Assembly (NCBI GenBank): GCA_014529385.2
Contig: CM043966.1
Span: 107,750,587 to 107,814,586, forward strand
Reading direction: 5' to 3'
DNA: 64,000 nucleotides
Source of the DNA: Adiantum capillus-veneris
Lineage: Eukaryota; Streptophyta; Polypodiopsida; Polypodiales; Pteridaceae
The stretch's first letter is position 1, and each line of letters starts with the position of its first letter. The position numbers and the translations under genes were made by a program. The notes beneath the pieces are model-generated. The model had not been told where the DNA came from and did not search any database. It was given only the letters and a program-made list of their open reading frames with translations. Below, piece by piece: positions 25,468-35,716 of the stretch.

Positions 25468-26217
25468 CGGTGTGAGACCTATGGGACCACACTCAAAGTT
25501 TCCACCTGGAATTGTAATGGATCTATGTGCCTTGATGTGGATGCTTTTGAGGATAGTTTTACGGGAAGAGACATCGTCTTCTACTCTGAGACACATCACG
25601 CCCCTAGGCAGTCTATGCCTCACATTAGTGGATACAAATGGGAGACAGCCTGTAGACAGCAGACACGTTCAGAGCACAGAGGGCGGGGCTCAAGAGGAGT
25701 GGCAGTGTTATTCAGGGAGGAGTTGCAGTCATTGATACATATAGCTTGCAGGGATGAACAAGCTAGGTATATGTGGGTGAGATTGAGAGCAGAGACGGGC
25801 AAATATCTTTACATTGCTATTTGCTACTTCCCCCCGAGTACGTCAGTATATGCACCACCTAGAGGACACTCCCTCTTTTCTATTTTGGATGATGACATAT
25901 GGGAGTTTTCTAGAGATGGTGACATCATCATTCTAGGGGACTTCAATGCTAGTATTGCCCATCATCAGACAGTATTTTATAATACTTCAGAGCTGAGAGA
26001 ACTGGATGTTGCAGAGACGGGCCTATCCAAACTATCACAGGATGGGGAATATACTGAGTATGGACGACACTTGATAGACATGGGGACTACACATGGATTG
26101 GCCATCTTGAATGGCCTACAGAAATTTCCTGCTACGGGGGGTTTTACATGCTTTCCACACAGACATGGAGCCAACACAGTGGATTATGTCATGACACAGC
26201 CCGAGCCTCATTTCTAG
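25468..26217 (+). pseudogene. Host LINE: ORF2 APE-type endonuclease domain
   Basis: It is in the same frame as the ORF1 end, directly after its TGA. It reads STWNCNG near the start, FYSETHH near 25578, CYFPPSTS near 25822, the catalytic GDFNAS near 25938 and GANTVDYVM near 26167, the order found in LINE apurinic endonucleases that nick target DNA for priming. The domain is almost complete (about 245 codons) and ends at TAG 26215-26217. No methionine lies between the ORF1 stop and 25525, so the true start is unclear. It is the 5' part of the ORF2 that continues at 26218, 47971 and 62169. Confidence 0.85.
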
Positions 26218-27314
26218 TATCCAAGATCTCACGGTTGGACCGAGACCTGTTGGTGTGGCAGTGGATCATGCTCTTGTGTCGTTGACCATTTCTTTCCAGT
26301 TTAGTGTAGCACACAGGCGACGAGCAGCAGCCCCTACTCGCTACACCTTCACGCGGGAGACGGAATCTGTATACATAGATGGGATCTACAGACATGTGTG
26401 CACAGAGGATCCAGGGCGACCTTTGGAGGAGCTTACTACTATACTGACACAGACACTACATGATGCAGCAGAGGCGTACCCACACACCCAGCCTAAGCAG
26501 AGACGCCATTCTGGGAGGATGCCCCAGAAAAGCTGGTATGATGAGGAATGCCGCGAGACTAGAGCTAGACTTCAAAGGGAGGTGCTTTTGGGGGACATCA
26601 CTCACAAACAGTCACAGATTGACTTCCGAGCCTAGTGCGGCGGAAGAAGAGTGCATTTCTGGCTCGCCTAGAACAGGATCTATACCAGCTATTTCTGAGT
26701 CAGGATTCACGTGAGGCATGGCGGCTCTTTCATGAGCACCCCTCCCCCCCCCCTCTGCCATTACCTCTACAGAGACCTGGGGCCAATACGCATCATCTCT
26801 GTACACAGTTCCTGGACAGCCACCCCTTCCCGACCCCCCGGATCCATACCCACACACATGTGCTTTTTTCACCGCTGAGATGATGAAGAAGGCCATTGAC
26901 ATTTTGAGGACTGGGAGAGCATATGATCATGATGGCTTAGTGGCTGAGCATTTCATGCATGCCAGAGATCTACTAGCAGAGCTTCTAGCAGTTATGTTTA
27001 ACCGTGCCATGTGTGAGGACTTGCCTGATACTTGGAGCCTATCTACTATTGTACCTATTTTCAAGTCAAGAGACCCTATGGAGCCTCGAAATTATCGCAC
27101 TATCATGATTGGACACATATTGGCACCGTTGTACGCATCCATTCTTGAGCAACAACTGAGTAGATGGGCAGAGACGGAGGGGATACGCGCAACCGAGCAG
27201 GCAGGGTTCAAGAGAGGTTTTTCTGCTCTTGACCATATCTTGACACTCAGAGCCATCATTGAGGAGGGCAGATCACATGGGAGACGGATCTATTGTAGCT
27301 TTGTGGACTTCCGC
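26218..27314 (+). pseudogene. Host LINE: ORF2 linker and N-terminal reverse transcriptase
   Basis: Protein-like stretches in three frames follow the endonuclease: the linker QKSWYDEECRETRARLQ near 26526, then LARLEQDLYQLFLSQDS, then the RT start YDHDGLVAEHF (26922), NYRTIMIG (27090), FKRGFSALDHILTLR and CSFVDFR. The open frame of 26880-27314 stops where family A element A1 was inserted. RT motifs upstream of the catalytic YADD are present here. The YADD box lies beyond the insertion at about 48270. Confidence 0.85.
27310..27314. repeat. Target-site duplication of A1, left (tccgc)
   Basis: It pairs with tctgc at 47966-47970 (one substitution). The LINE frame is restored when the two are merged. 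Confidence 0.75.
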
Positions 27315-27812
27315 TGTAAGGTGCAGCGGAAGTGAATGTTGAACTTTGCTCAAGATGAGTGCTCCGAACTGTGCTCAAGGTTCTTTTTACTTACGGAAGG
27401 GAGAGCCTTCCGTTCCTTAAGTGAGAGACTGCAATGGACACAAACAAAGTGGTGAACACTCTGAATGAAGGTGATGAGACTGAGAGATAGAGAGAGAAGA
27501 ATACGACACCAGAATGTTGTCAAACCCTCCTCCGAAGGCCCCACTCTCTATGGCGAGAGCGGTCTACTATTGATTCCACAAATCTTTACAATGCTTGGTA
27601 CTTGCCCGACGATGTCGACGACGATGAGGACAACGACGAGACGGGCTGAAATCTGAAAATGCTAAGGGCTGAAATTTGCAAATCTTTATCTGTTGAATTC
27701 GGACTCTATGTCGATGACGATGTCGATGGCAACGATGCAACGACGACGCACTGAAAATGCAGATACTGAAGTCTACGTCTTCCGGGCTGAATCTGCAAAC
27801 TACGCGGGATCT
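27315..27812 (-). mobile_element. Family A element A1: truncated LTR (left, 3' LTR in element orientation)
   Basis: It begins TGTAAGGTGCAGCGG and is collinear with 46750-47245, the first 500 bases of the other A1 LTR. It then switches abruptly to G-family integrase sequence at 27813, with two bases (GA) shared at the join. The rest of this LTR and the adjoining A1 internal part are gone. Confidence 0.85.
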
Positions 27813-29294
27813 GAATTAGAAGCACTACCGGATTTGTATCCGAATTATCCAGACTTCTCCACCATTTGGGAAAGCTACATCGTGGAGAGAATGAGTTTCC
27901 CTATTCCATTCGGGACGGTCATCTCTACCACCATCAGGCCATATGTGTGGCGGAACCATTAAGAAAGAAGATCATGGATGAAGCACACGCTTCACCTTAT
28001 GCGGGTCATCGGGGTATTCTCCCTACGACCTTAGCAATGGAAAGATATTTCTTTTGGCCTAGCCTTAGAGCAGACATTGATAAGTATGTCAGGGAATGTT
28101 TGGTTTGCCAAAAAGTGAAGTATGATTGGCATAAGACGCCTGGGTTGCTACAACCATTGCCTGTGCCTAATGAACCCTGGGAAAGTATTGCCATGGACTT
28201 CATCATGGACTTCATCATGGACCTCCCTAGAACTCAGACTGGAAATGACGCGATCTGGACCATTGTGGACCGGTTTAGCAAGCAAGCACACTTTATACCA
28301 GTCAAGAAAACGATCAAAGCAGATCATATGGCTAGGGTCTTTCTAGCACAGATCTTTAAGCATCATGGAATGCCTAAGTCCATTGTGAGCGATCGAGATC
28401 CTCGCATGACAGGAAATTTTTGGCGTGCCTTGATGGATAATCTTGGTACAAAGCTGAATTTTTCATCTGCCTACCATCCTCAAACGGACGGGCAAAGTGA
28501 GATAGCCAATTCCACAGTATTGGACATGTTAAAAGCTTATGTGTCAGACCGACAATCTGACAGTGACAAAAATTTGCCTCTTGTCGAGTATGCGTATAAC
28601 AATACCATACACTCATCGACGGGGAAAGCACCTTTTGAGATTCTCTATGGTAAGCCTTTGCTTCCACCCAATCTTTTTAACTAAGGATAAGATCTTTGCA
28701 ACAGATGAGTTTGTCCGGGATTTGGACGCTGCCTACGGGCAAGTTAGGAGAGCTATTCTACGCTCTCAGGAAAAGCATAAGAAAGCTGTAGACAAGCACA
28801 GAAGGAATCTAGACTTAACAGTCGGGCAATTAGTCTTACTCAAGTTTGAGAAGGCAAGACTTAAGAAAGAAGCGTCTCATACGGGGAAGGTGGTAAAACT
28901 TTCTACCCGTTATTATGGGCCGTTTAAGATCACTGAGCGAGTGAATGATGTCACTTTCCGATTAGAGCTACCGCCTAATTGGAAGATCCATAATGCTTTC
29001 CATGTCAGTTTACTCCGGTCGTATGTGGGACCACCTCCAAGCCAGCCTAGTGCTGAGAAACCTCCTGAGGTTGAGGAAACAGAAGAAATACTCCAACCGG
29101 AGCAGATAGTAAGTCATCGGGAGCGGTCTCTCAAATCCGGAAAGATAACACGGAAGTATTTGGTTAAGTTTAAGAACTATTCGAATCTAGATGCTCAGTG
29201 GATGACGCAAGAGGAATTAGCAGCTTATCTCGAGATACTGGAGATATATGTCCAAGCACTATAGTTGAGGTCAACTGTTTAGAAGCCAGAGGGA
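27813..29294 (+). pseudogene. G unit 0: 5'-truncated pol (integrase and chromodomain)
   Basis: It starts in the linker before integrase. The integrase zinc-binding HHCC region is followed by the core with catalytic D (MDFIMDFIMDLP), D (VSDRDPRMTG) and E (TDGQSE). The frame closes at 28684 after PPNLFN and reopens in another frame (LTKDKIFATDEF) to a C-terminal chromodomain (YLVKFKNYSNLDAQW) ending 29264. This unit keeps the second zinc-finger histidine (YAGHRG), which is arginine in units 1-3, and differs from them at several other residues. It also carries a 12-base duplication giving MDFIMDFIMD. Confidence 0.9.
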
Positions 29295-30520
29295 TGTTGC
29301 TAATTGGACTATTTTCTTATTTTTAATGATTAAATCTCTTTTTTAGGATATTTTATTATGTGCACTAAGAACTGTTAAAAGATTGTAGCTACAGGAACTG
29401 CCATCAGGAACGGAAAACTCTGATGTGTCATTTGATGGGTGACGGTAAACATCGCGAAGAAGTTTCCGTACGTTCAGTGAAAAGGGCCGGGTTACAAGTG
29501 CCCCTGATGCGTCACATGATGGGTGACGGGTGCATCAGTAAGGGGGAATCCCGTAGGCTAAGGAGGAAATCCGAACTGAGAAAGAAAATACGCGTAAGAA
29601 CGCAAGCACAAGAATAAAGATTGGTTCAATGGCAGGAACAATCGCGGGAAGGCAGACGCTTTCCCGCGAGGAATCTATGTTTGCATTGCATTCGTGCATG
29701 TGGTTGCATCCAGGGACGCCTGGGAAGTGTTGTGAAATGCATTGGTTTTAACTTATAAGGTTTTATTGAGTTTTTGGGCAGGTTCAGACCAATTTTAAAA
29801 TATGCCGGTCGCCCACTTAATGAGTGGGCAGCCACTTAGAAGATAAAGCAACAAAACCAGCCAACGAATTCTCTCTCCCTATTTCGGGTAGAACAGCGCG
29901 CGCGGAAAAAAAAAAACAAAAACAAAAACAAACCCGGCCGCGATCTCTACGCGAGCAGCTATTCGTGCCGTGGCCAGGGAGCTATAAAAGCACCACATGC
30001 CCTCACTCAAAGGGGGTACCAACGTCAGCAAGAGAAGACTCTGCCGCAAGAGATCGCGAGACTACGAAGCACGGAAGTCGCTTTTTCCCGCGCAAGAGCG
30101 ACAGGTATCTATTGTGGATTCGCCATACGAATTGTTGTCGCGTGTTTGTGTGGTTTGTTTTGCAGGAATCTCCCGTCTTACGAGAAGGCCCTTCACGAAA
30201 AGTACGGCTTCACGCCTAAGTCCCTTACGGGAAAGTACGGCTTCGCGCCTAAGTCCCTTACGGGAAGGAACGGCCTTGTGCCCAAGCCCTTTACGGGGAA
30301 GCACGACCTTCGGGTGTAAGATTACAGAACGGAGGGGTTTCCTGGGGTTCTCGTGCTTGTATAAGAATTCTCCCTGAATAAAAGAATACTCTTAACGGGT
30401 GGGGACCAGCCAATCTTCTGGTCCCCAATACTGTGTCGATCTTCTCTCTTCTCTCATGTTTTCAAAGAATTATAATTTTCAGATTTTCTAAGTGCTCGTG
30501 TACGCTCCCGTTTTGTGACA
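29295..30520 (+). mobile_element. G LTR1 (1226 bp)
   Basis: It starts TGTTGCTAATTGG after the polypurine run gccagaggga and ends GTGACA just before the primer binding site. It has a TATA box at 29983-29989 (tataaaa), a polyadenylation signal aataaa at 30377-30382 and a 33-base tandem repeat (about 30204-30302). A possible 61-base intron, gtatct..ttttgcag, lies at 30105-30165. It carries an 11-A run, against 10 in LTR2 and LTR3. Confidence 0.95.
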
Positions 30521-30521
30521 G

Positions 30522-30533
30522 TGGTATCAGAGC
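30522..30533 (+). promoter_or_regulatory. Primer binding site, G unit 1
   Basis: TGGTATCAGAGC, complementary to the 3' end of plant initiator tRNA-Met, one base after the LTR end. Identical sites lie at 35651-35662 and 40792-40803. Confidence 0.95.
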
Positions 30534-30587
30534 TCGGACTCCTCTCTTTCTCTGCAAAGAAAGATTTCGGGAAGAACGGGAAGAACC

Positions 30588-31850
30588 ATGTCGAGCCAAG
30601 GGAGAAGCGTTGAAGAGGAGCTTCAACAAGTGCAAGCTCAGCTTGCGGAGTTGCAACAAATTTTACTGTTGCCAGACGTCCAAAAGCTTTTGGGCAGAAT
30701 GAAGAAAACGAATGGAACTGATGCAGTCAAGCATCCAGACAACACTGTTGGCTTGAGACCACAAGAGGCAAGAGAAGAAGAACGTGCCGAGGTGCACAAA
30801 GGATCTTCGGATCGTAATGAACGGCCTACTCCAAGGAAAGGCCAGGAAAAAGCGCTCTCTTTGGTAGACGAGAGCAAAGACATCTCTATCTCATCTCCAT
30901 CTTACTCTCCTGATTATACTTCTACTTCTCGATCATCTCGTCAGAAGGAGGAAGCCGCTATTACTACTACTCTTCATCAACCTAAAGATAAGCCTCGATT
31001 CAAGAAGCATGGTCGCAAGTTTCAACATCGCATGAGAGTCTTCAAATCAGGCGACAAGGACATCAAGTTCGAAACCTACAATGGACGGAGAGACATCTCC
31101 AAAGCACTGTCCTTCATGAGACAGTTTGAAGTCGCCTTTACCAATGGGCACTTCACAGGAAGATCCAAATTACGCCATGTGGGGATGCACCTCAAGGAAA
31201 CGGCAAGTAATTGGTGGCTAGCCAAGATTCTAGAAGGTTCTCAGGCCAGAACTTGGGAGAGCTTCAAATCTGAATTTTATGAACAATTTCTTCCACCTGA
31301 CTTCGAGCAGGACATACGGAAGGAATGGGATTGGCTTGCCCAGAAGGAACATGAAAAAGTAACGACCTATGTGGACAAGTATTGGTCGATTCTTCTGAAG
31401 GTCACTCCCTTCATGAAGATTGCCAACGAGGAAAAGAAAAGAAAGTTCGAAGCGGGTCTCCAACTGCAGCTTCGAAAGAGTATGAAGGTGTATCCGCATG
31501 ATACTCTTCAAAGGATGATGGAGTTAGCAATCATTGCTGAGGATTTGCACTCAACTGGGACGCCCAAAAAGATAGAGCATAGCACTTACCGTGCAAGACA
31601 AAGAGGGGTCTACGATGACCAAGGGGGCCAAGGAAGAAAACGTCCTCCATCTAGAGACGATGATCATTCTAAGAAGCCAGAGGGCACTGGCAAGCGAACT
31701 AAGTACCTTTCTCCTACTCAACTTCAAACTTTCAGAGAGGAAGGAAGATGCTTCTACTATGGCGAGAAAGGACATATGAAACCGGACAGCCCGCTAAAGC
31801 AACAACGGCAAGAGCAAGCCTCTACGAGGCAAGAGAAAGCAAGGAAGTAA
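30588..31850 (+). CDS. gag: G unit 1 gag (420 aa), zinc knuckle broken
   Basis: The open frame from ATG 30588, 54 bases after the primer site, codes for the structural capsid/nucleocapsid protein. Residues 1-35 form a glutamine/leucine-rich coiled-coil-like start. Residues about 70-150 are charged and serine-rich. The retrotransposon gag domain runs from about 165 to 320 (AFTNGHFTGRSKLRHVG, ASNWWLA, FLPPDFEQD, WDWLAQKEHEKVTTYVD). The C-terminal knuckle reads CFYYGEKGHMKPDS: the second cysteine is tyrosine and the last is serine, so only C and H of CCHC remain and RNA binding should be impaired. Unit 1 has valine in SLVDESK where units 2 and 3 have leucine. Length is normal for a chromovirus gag. 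Confidence 0.9.
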   Translation: MSSQGRSVEEELQQVQAQLAELQQILLLPDVQKLLGRMKKTNGTDAVKHPDNTVGLRPQEAREEERAEVHKGSSDRNERPTPRKGQEKALSLVDESKDISISSPSYSPDYTSTSRSSRQKEEAAITTTLHQPKDKPRFKKHGRKFQHRMRVFKSGDKDIKFETYNGRRDISKALSFMRQFEVAFTNGHFTGRSKLRHVGMHLKETASNWWLAKILEGSQARTWESFKSEFYEQFLPPDFEQDIRKEWDWLAQKEHEKVTTYVDKYWSILLKVTPFMKIANEEKKRKFEAGLQLQLRKSMKVYPHDTLQRMMELAIIAEDLHSTGTPKKIEHSTYRARQRGVYDDQGGQGRKRPPSRDDDHSKKPEGTGKRTKYLSPTQLQTFREEGRCFYYGEKGHMKPDSPLKQQRQEQASTRQEKARK

Positions 31851-31958
31851 CCCGCACCACCAAGCTCGAACTCCATTCCAAATGTTCAAGGAAACACAGA
31901 AATGGAGAAAGGGAAGCGTCAACTTCTGAAGGGCTGGGGGTCTTTGAACAACCAGCGA

Positions 31959-32451
31959 GTACTGATTCTTTATGATCCAGGATCGACGGATAACTTCATC
32001 CCCTAAGGATGTCCATAAGACTGCTTTCCGCACAACCTTTGGACTATATGAATTTTTGATAATGCCTTTCGGCTTGACCAATGCTCCTGCGACATTCAAT
32101 CGCATGATGGACCGCATTTTCAGCCCGTATCGAGCTTTTACGAGAGTATTCTTTGACGACATACTCATCTTCTCTAAGTCAGAAGAGGAACATCGGAAGC
32201 ACTTGGACTTAGTGTTTCAAGAATTACGAAAGCATGAGTTGCATGTGAATGCAAAGAAAAGCGAGTTCTTTCTCTCAGAGATACACTATCTCGGCCATAT
32301 AGTCTCTCACAATCAAGTGAGTATGGATCCTACCAAGATCCGAGTGGTAGAAGATTGGCCTATTCCCACTACGGTACATGATGTACGTAGCTTTCTGGGA
32401 GTATGTTCATATTATCGAAGGATTTGCTCATGTAGCGGGACCACTTCATGA
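31959..32451 (+). pseudogene. pol: G unit 1: protease stub fused to the C-terminal half of reverse transcriptase
   Basis: A protease active-site-like stub (LILYDPGSTDNFIP, with D-P-G-S instead of D-[ST]-G-[AS]) ends at TAA 32004-32006. Directly after it the sequence jumps into RT at KTAFRTTFGLYEFLIMPFGL, followed by the catalytic FFDDILIFS (about 32151) and GHIVS. The normal order has the protease remainder and the first RT motifs (including the LDLRSGYHQI-type aspartate) between these, so several hundred bases are missing. RT cannot be active. The frame is lost again after SYYRR near 32420. Confidence 0.85.
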
Positions 32452-33814
32452 TTTGACAAAGAAGAAGATTCCTTTCAGATGGGGATCGAGACAACAAGGA
32501 GCTTTTGATCGGCTCAAGTACTTGCTAAGCCATGGACCTATTTTGATAGTGCCTGACTTAAGGAAACCATTTGAGGTTCACTGCGATGCTTCAAGTGATT
32601 GCATCGGAGCAGTGTTAAACCAAGAAGGCCATGCAGTGGCTTATGAAAGCAGACGGCTTTAGGATGCAGAGTTGCATGCATCAATCTACGAAAAGGAACT
32701 CACGACTGTGATTCACGCCTTATCAAACTCGAAGCACTATCTTCTAGAAGCGGATTTTGTGATCAAGACTGATCACCAGAGTTTGCGGTATTTTCTTACG
32801 CAAAGGAAACTATCTGAGAAGCAGATGAGGTGGGCAAACTTTTTGTCTATGTTTCACTTCCAGATCCTTCACACGGCTGGGAGTAAGAATGTGGTCGTAG
32901 ACGCATTGTCTAGGCGGCCAAGGGTGAACGCTATCACTTCGGTGTATCACCAAGAATTAGAAGCACTACCGGATTTGTATACGAATGATCCAGACTTCTC
33001 CACCATTTGGGAAAAGCTACATCGTGGAGAGAATGAGTTTCCCTATTCCATTCGGGACGGTTATCTCTACCACCATCAGGCCATATGTGTGGCGGAACCA
33101 TTAAGAAAGAAGATCATGGATGAAGCACACGCTTCACCTTATGCGGGTCGTCGGGGTATTCTCCCTACGACCTTAGCAATGGAAAGATATTTCTTTTGGC
33201 CTAGCCTTAAAGCAGACATTGATAAGTATGTCAGGGAATGTTTGGTTTGCCAAAAAGTGAAGTATGATCGGCATAAGACGCCTGGGTTGCTACAACCATT
33301 GCCTGTGCCTAATGAACCCTGGGAAAGTATTGCCATGGACTTCATCATGGACCTCCCTAGAACTCAGACTGGAAATGACGCGATCTGGACCATTGTGGAC
33401 CGGTTTAGCAAGCAAGCACACTTTATACCAGTCAAGAAAACGATCAAAGCAGATCATATGGCTAGGGTCTTTCTAGCACAGATCTTTAAGCATCATGGAA
33501 TGCCTAAGTCCATTGTGAGCGATCGAGATCCTCGCATGACAGGAAATTTTTGGCGTGCCTTGATGGATAATCTTGGTACAAAGCTGAATTTTTCATCTGC
33601 CTACCATCCTCAAACGGACGGGCAAAGTGAGATAGCCAATTCCACAGTATTGGACATGTTAAAAGCTTATGTGTCAGACCGACAATCTGACAGTGACAAA
33701 AATTTGCCTCTTGTCGAGTATGCGTATAACAATACCATACACTCATCGACGGGGAAAGCACCTTTTGAGATTCTCTATGGTAAGCCTTTGCTTCCACCCA
33801 ATCTTTTTAACTAA
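32378..33814 (+). pseudogene. pol: G unit 1: RNase H and integrase, interrupted by frameshift and amber stop
   Basis: RNase H of the Ty3 type begins out of frame with the RT part. It shows FEVHCDASSDCIGAVL and AVAYESRRL, then TAG at 32660-32662, then HASIYEKELTTVIHAL, KTDHQSLRYFL and DALSRRPR. Integrase follows with the zinc region (second histidine replaced: YAGRRGIL), CLVCQKVK, the catalytic D in AMDFIMDLP, D in SDRDPRMTG and E in TDGQSE. It ends at 33814 after PPNLFN through a frameshift. This unit has a single MDFIMD (no 12-base duplication). The same lesions occur in units 2 and 3 except the last. Confidence 0.85.
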
Positions 33815-34394
33815 GGATAAGATCTTTGCAACAGATGAGTTTGTCCGGGATTTGGACGCTGCCTACGGGCAAGTTAGGAGAGCTATTCTACGCTCTCAGG
33901 AAAAGCATAAGAAAGCTGTAGACAAGCACAGAAGGAATCTAGACTTAACAGTCGGGCAATTAGTCTTACTCAAGTTTGAGAAGGCAAGACTTAAGAAAGA
34001 AGCGTCTCATACGGGGAAGGTGGTAAAACTTTCTACCCGTTATTATGGGCCGTTTAAGATCACTGAGCGAGTGAATGATGTCACTTTCCGATTAGAGCTA
34101 CCGCCTAATTGGAAGATCCATAATGCTTTCCATGTCAGTTTACTCCGGTCGTATGTGGGACCACCTCCAAGCCAGCCTAGTGCTGAGAAACCTCCTGAGG
34201 TTGAGGAAACAGAAGAAATACTCCAACCGGAGCAGATAGTAAGTCATCGGGAGCGGTCTCTCAAATCCGGAAAGATAACACGGAAGTATTTGGTTAAGTT
34301 TAAGAACTATTCGAATCTAGATGCTCAGTGGATGACGCAAGAGGAATTAGCAGCTTATCTCGAGATACTGGAGATATATGTCCAAGCACTATAG
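33800..34394 (+). pseudogene. pol: G unit 1: integrase C-terminus with chromodomain
   Basis: Out of frame with the integrase core; reads LTKDKIFATDEF, then the GPF/Y-like module (YYGPFKITERV, HNAFHVSLLRSYVG) and the chromodomain YLVKFKNYSNLDAQWMTQE, stopping at 34394. Chromodomains direct chromovirus integration to particular chromatin. The polypurine tract follows at about 34412-34424. Confidence 0.9.
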
Positions 34395-34424
34395 TTGAGG
34401 TCAACTGTTTAGAAGCCAGAGGGA

Positions 34425-35649
34425 TGTTGCTAATTGGACTATTTTCTTATTTTTAATGATTAAATCTCTTTTTTAGGATATTTTATTATGTGCACTAAGA
34501 ACTGTTAAAAGATTGTAGCTACAGGAACTGCCATCAGGAACGGAAAACTCTGATGTGTCATTTGATGGGTGACGGTAAACATCGCGAAGAAGTTTCCGTA
34601 CGTTCAGTGAAAAGGGCCGGGTTACAAGTGCCCCTGATGCGTCACATGATGGGTGACGGGTGCATCAGTAAGGGGGAATCCCGTAGGCTAAGGAGGAAAT
34701 CCGAACTGAGAAAGAAAATACGCGTAAGAACGCAAGCACAAGAATAAAGATTGGTTCAATGGCAGGAACAATCGCGGGAAGGCAGACGCTTTCCCGCGAG
34801 GAATCTATGTTTGCATTGCATTCGTGCATGTGGTTGCATCCAGGGACGCCTGGGAAGTGTTGTGAAATGCATTGGTTTTAACTTATAAGGTTTTATTGAG
34901 TTTTTGGGCAGGTTCAGACCAATTTTAAAATATGCCGGTCGCCCACTTAATGAGTGGGCAGCCACTTAGAAGATAAAGCAACAAAACCAGCCAACGAATT
35001 CTCTCTCCCTATTTCGGGTAGAACAGCGCGCGCGGAAAAAAAAAACAAAAACAAAAACAAACCCGGCCGCGATCTCTACGCGAGCAGCTATTCGTGCCGT
35101 GGCCAGGGAGCTATAAAAGCACCACATGCCCTCACTCAAAGGGGGTACCAACGTCAGCAAGAGAAGACTCTGCCGCAAGAGATCGCGAGACTACGAAGCA
35201 CGGAAGTCGCTTTTTCCCGCGCAAGAGCGACAGGTATCTATTGTGGATTCGCCATACGAATTGTTGTCGCGTGTTTGTGTGGTTTGTTTTGCAGGAATCT
35301 CCCGTCTTACGAGAAGGCCCTTCACGAAAAGTACGGCTTCACGCCTAAGTCCCTTACGGGAAAGTACGGCTTCGCGCCTAAGTCCCTTACGGGAAGGAAC
35401 GGCCTTGTGCCCAAGCCCTTTACGGGGAAGCACGACCTTCGGGTGTAAGATTACAGAACGGAGGGGTTTCCTGGGGTTCTCGTGCTTGTATAAGAATTCT
35501 CCCTGAATAAAAGAATACTCTTAACGGGTGGGGACCAGCCAATCTTCTGGTCCCCAATACTGTGTCGATCTTCTCTCTTCTCTCATGTTTTCAAAGAATT
35601 ATAATTTTCAGATTTTCTAAGTGCTCGTGTACGCTCCCGTTTTGTGACA
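34425..35649 (+). mobile_element. G LTR2 (1225 bp), shared by units 1 and 2
   Basis: Almost identical to LTR1, one base shorter in its A run (10 A). TATA box at 35112-35118, aataaa at 35506-35511. A primer binding site follows directly, so it serves as both 3' LTR of unit 1 and 5' LTR of unit 2. Confidence 0.95.
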
Positions 35650-35716
35650 GTGGTATCAGAGCTCGGACTCCTCTCTTTCTCTGCAAAGAAAGATTTCGGG
35701 AAGAACGGGAAGAACC

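Noticed and set aside
28374-28667. Minus-strand frames opposite integrase and gag of each G unit
   Set aside because: They are shadows of the plus-strand genes and repeat unit by unit with no motif.
30200-30302. CRISPR-like short repeats in the G LTR
   Set aside because: They are three contiguous 33-bp tandem units without spacers, in a eukaryotic retrotransposon LTR.
29824-30377. Open frames of 126-164 codons in the G LTRs (repeated in each LTR)
   Set aside because: They lie over LTR promoter and leader sequence and the 33-bp repeat, lack any domain, and their frame differs between LTRs with the A-run length.
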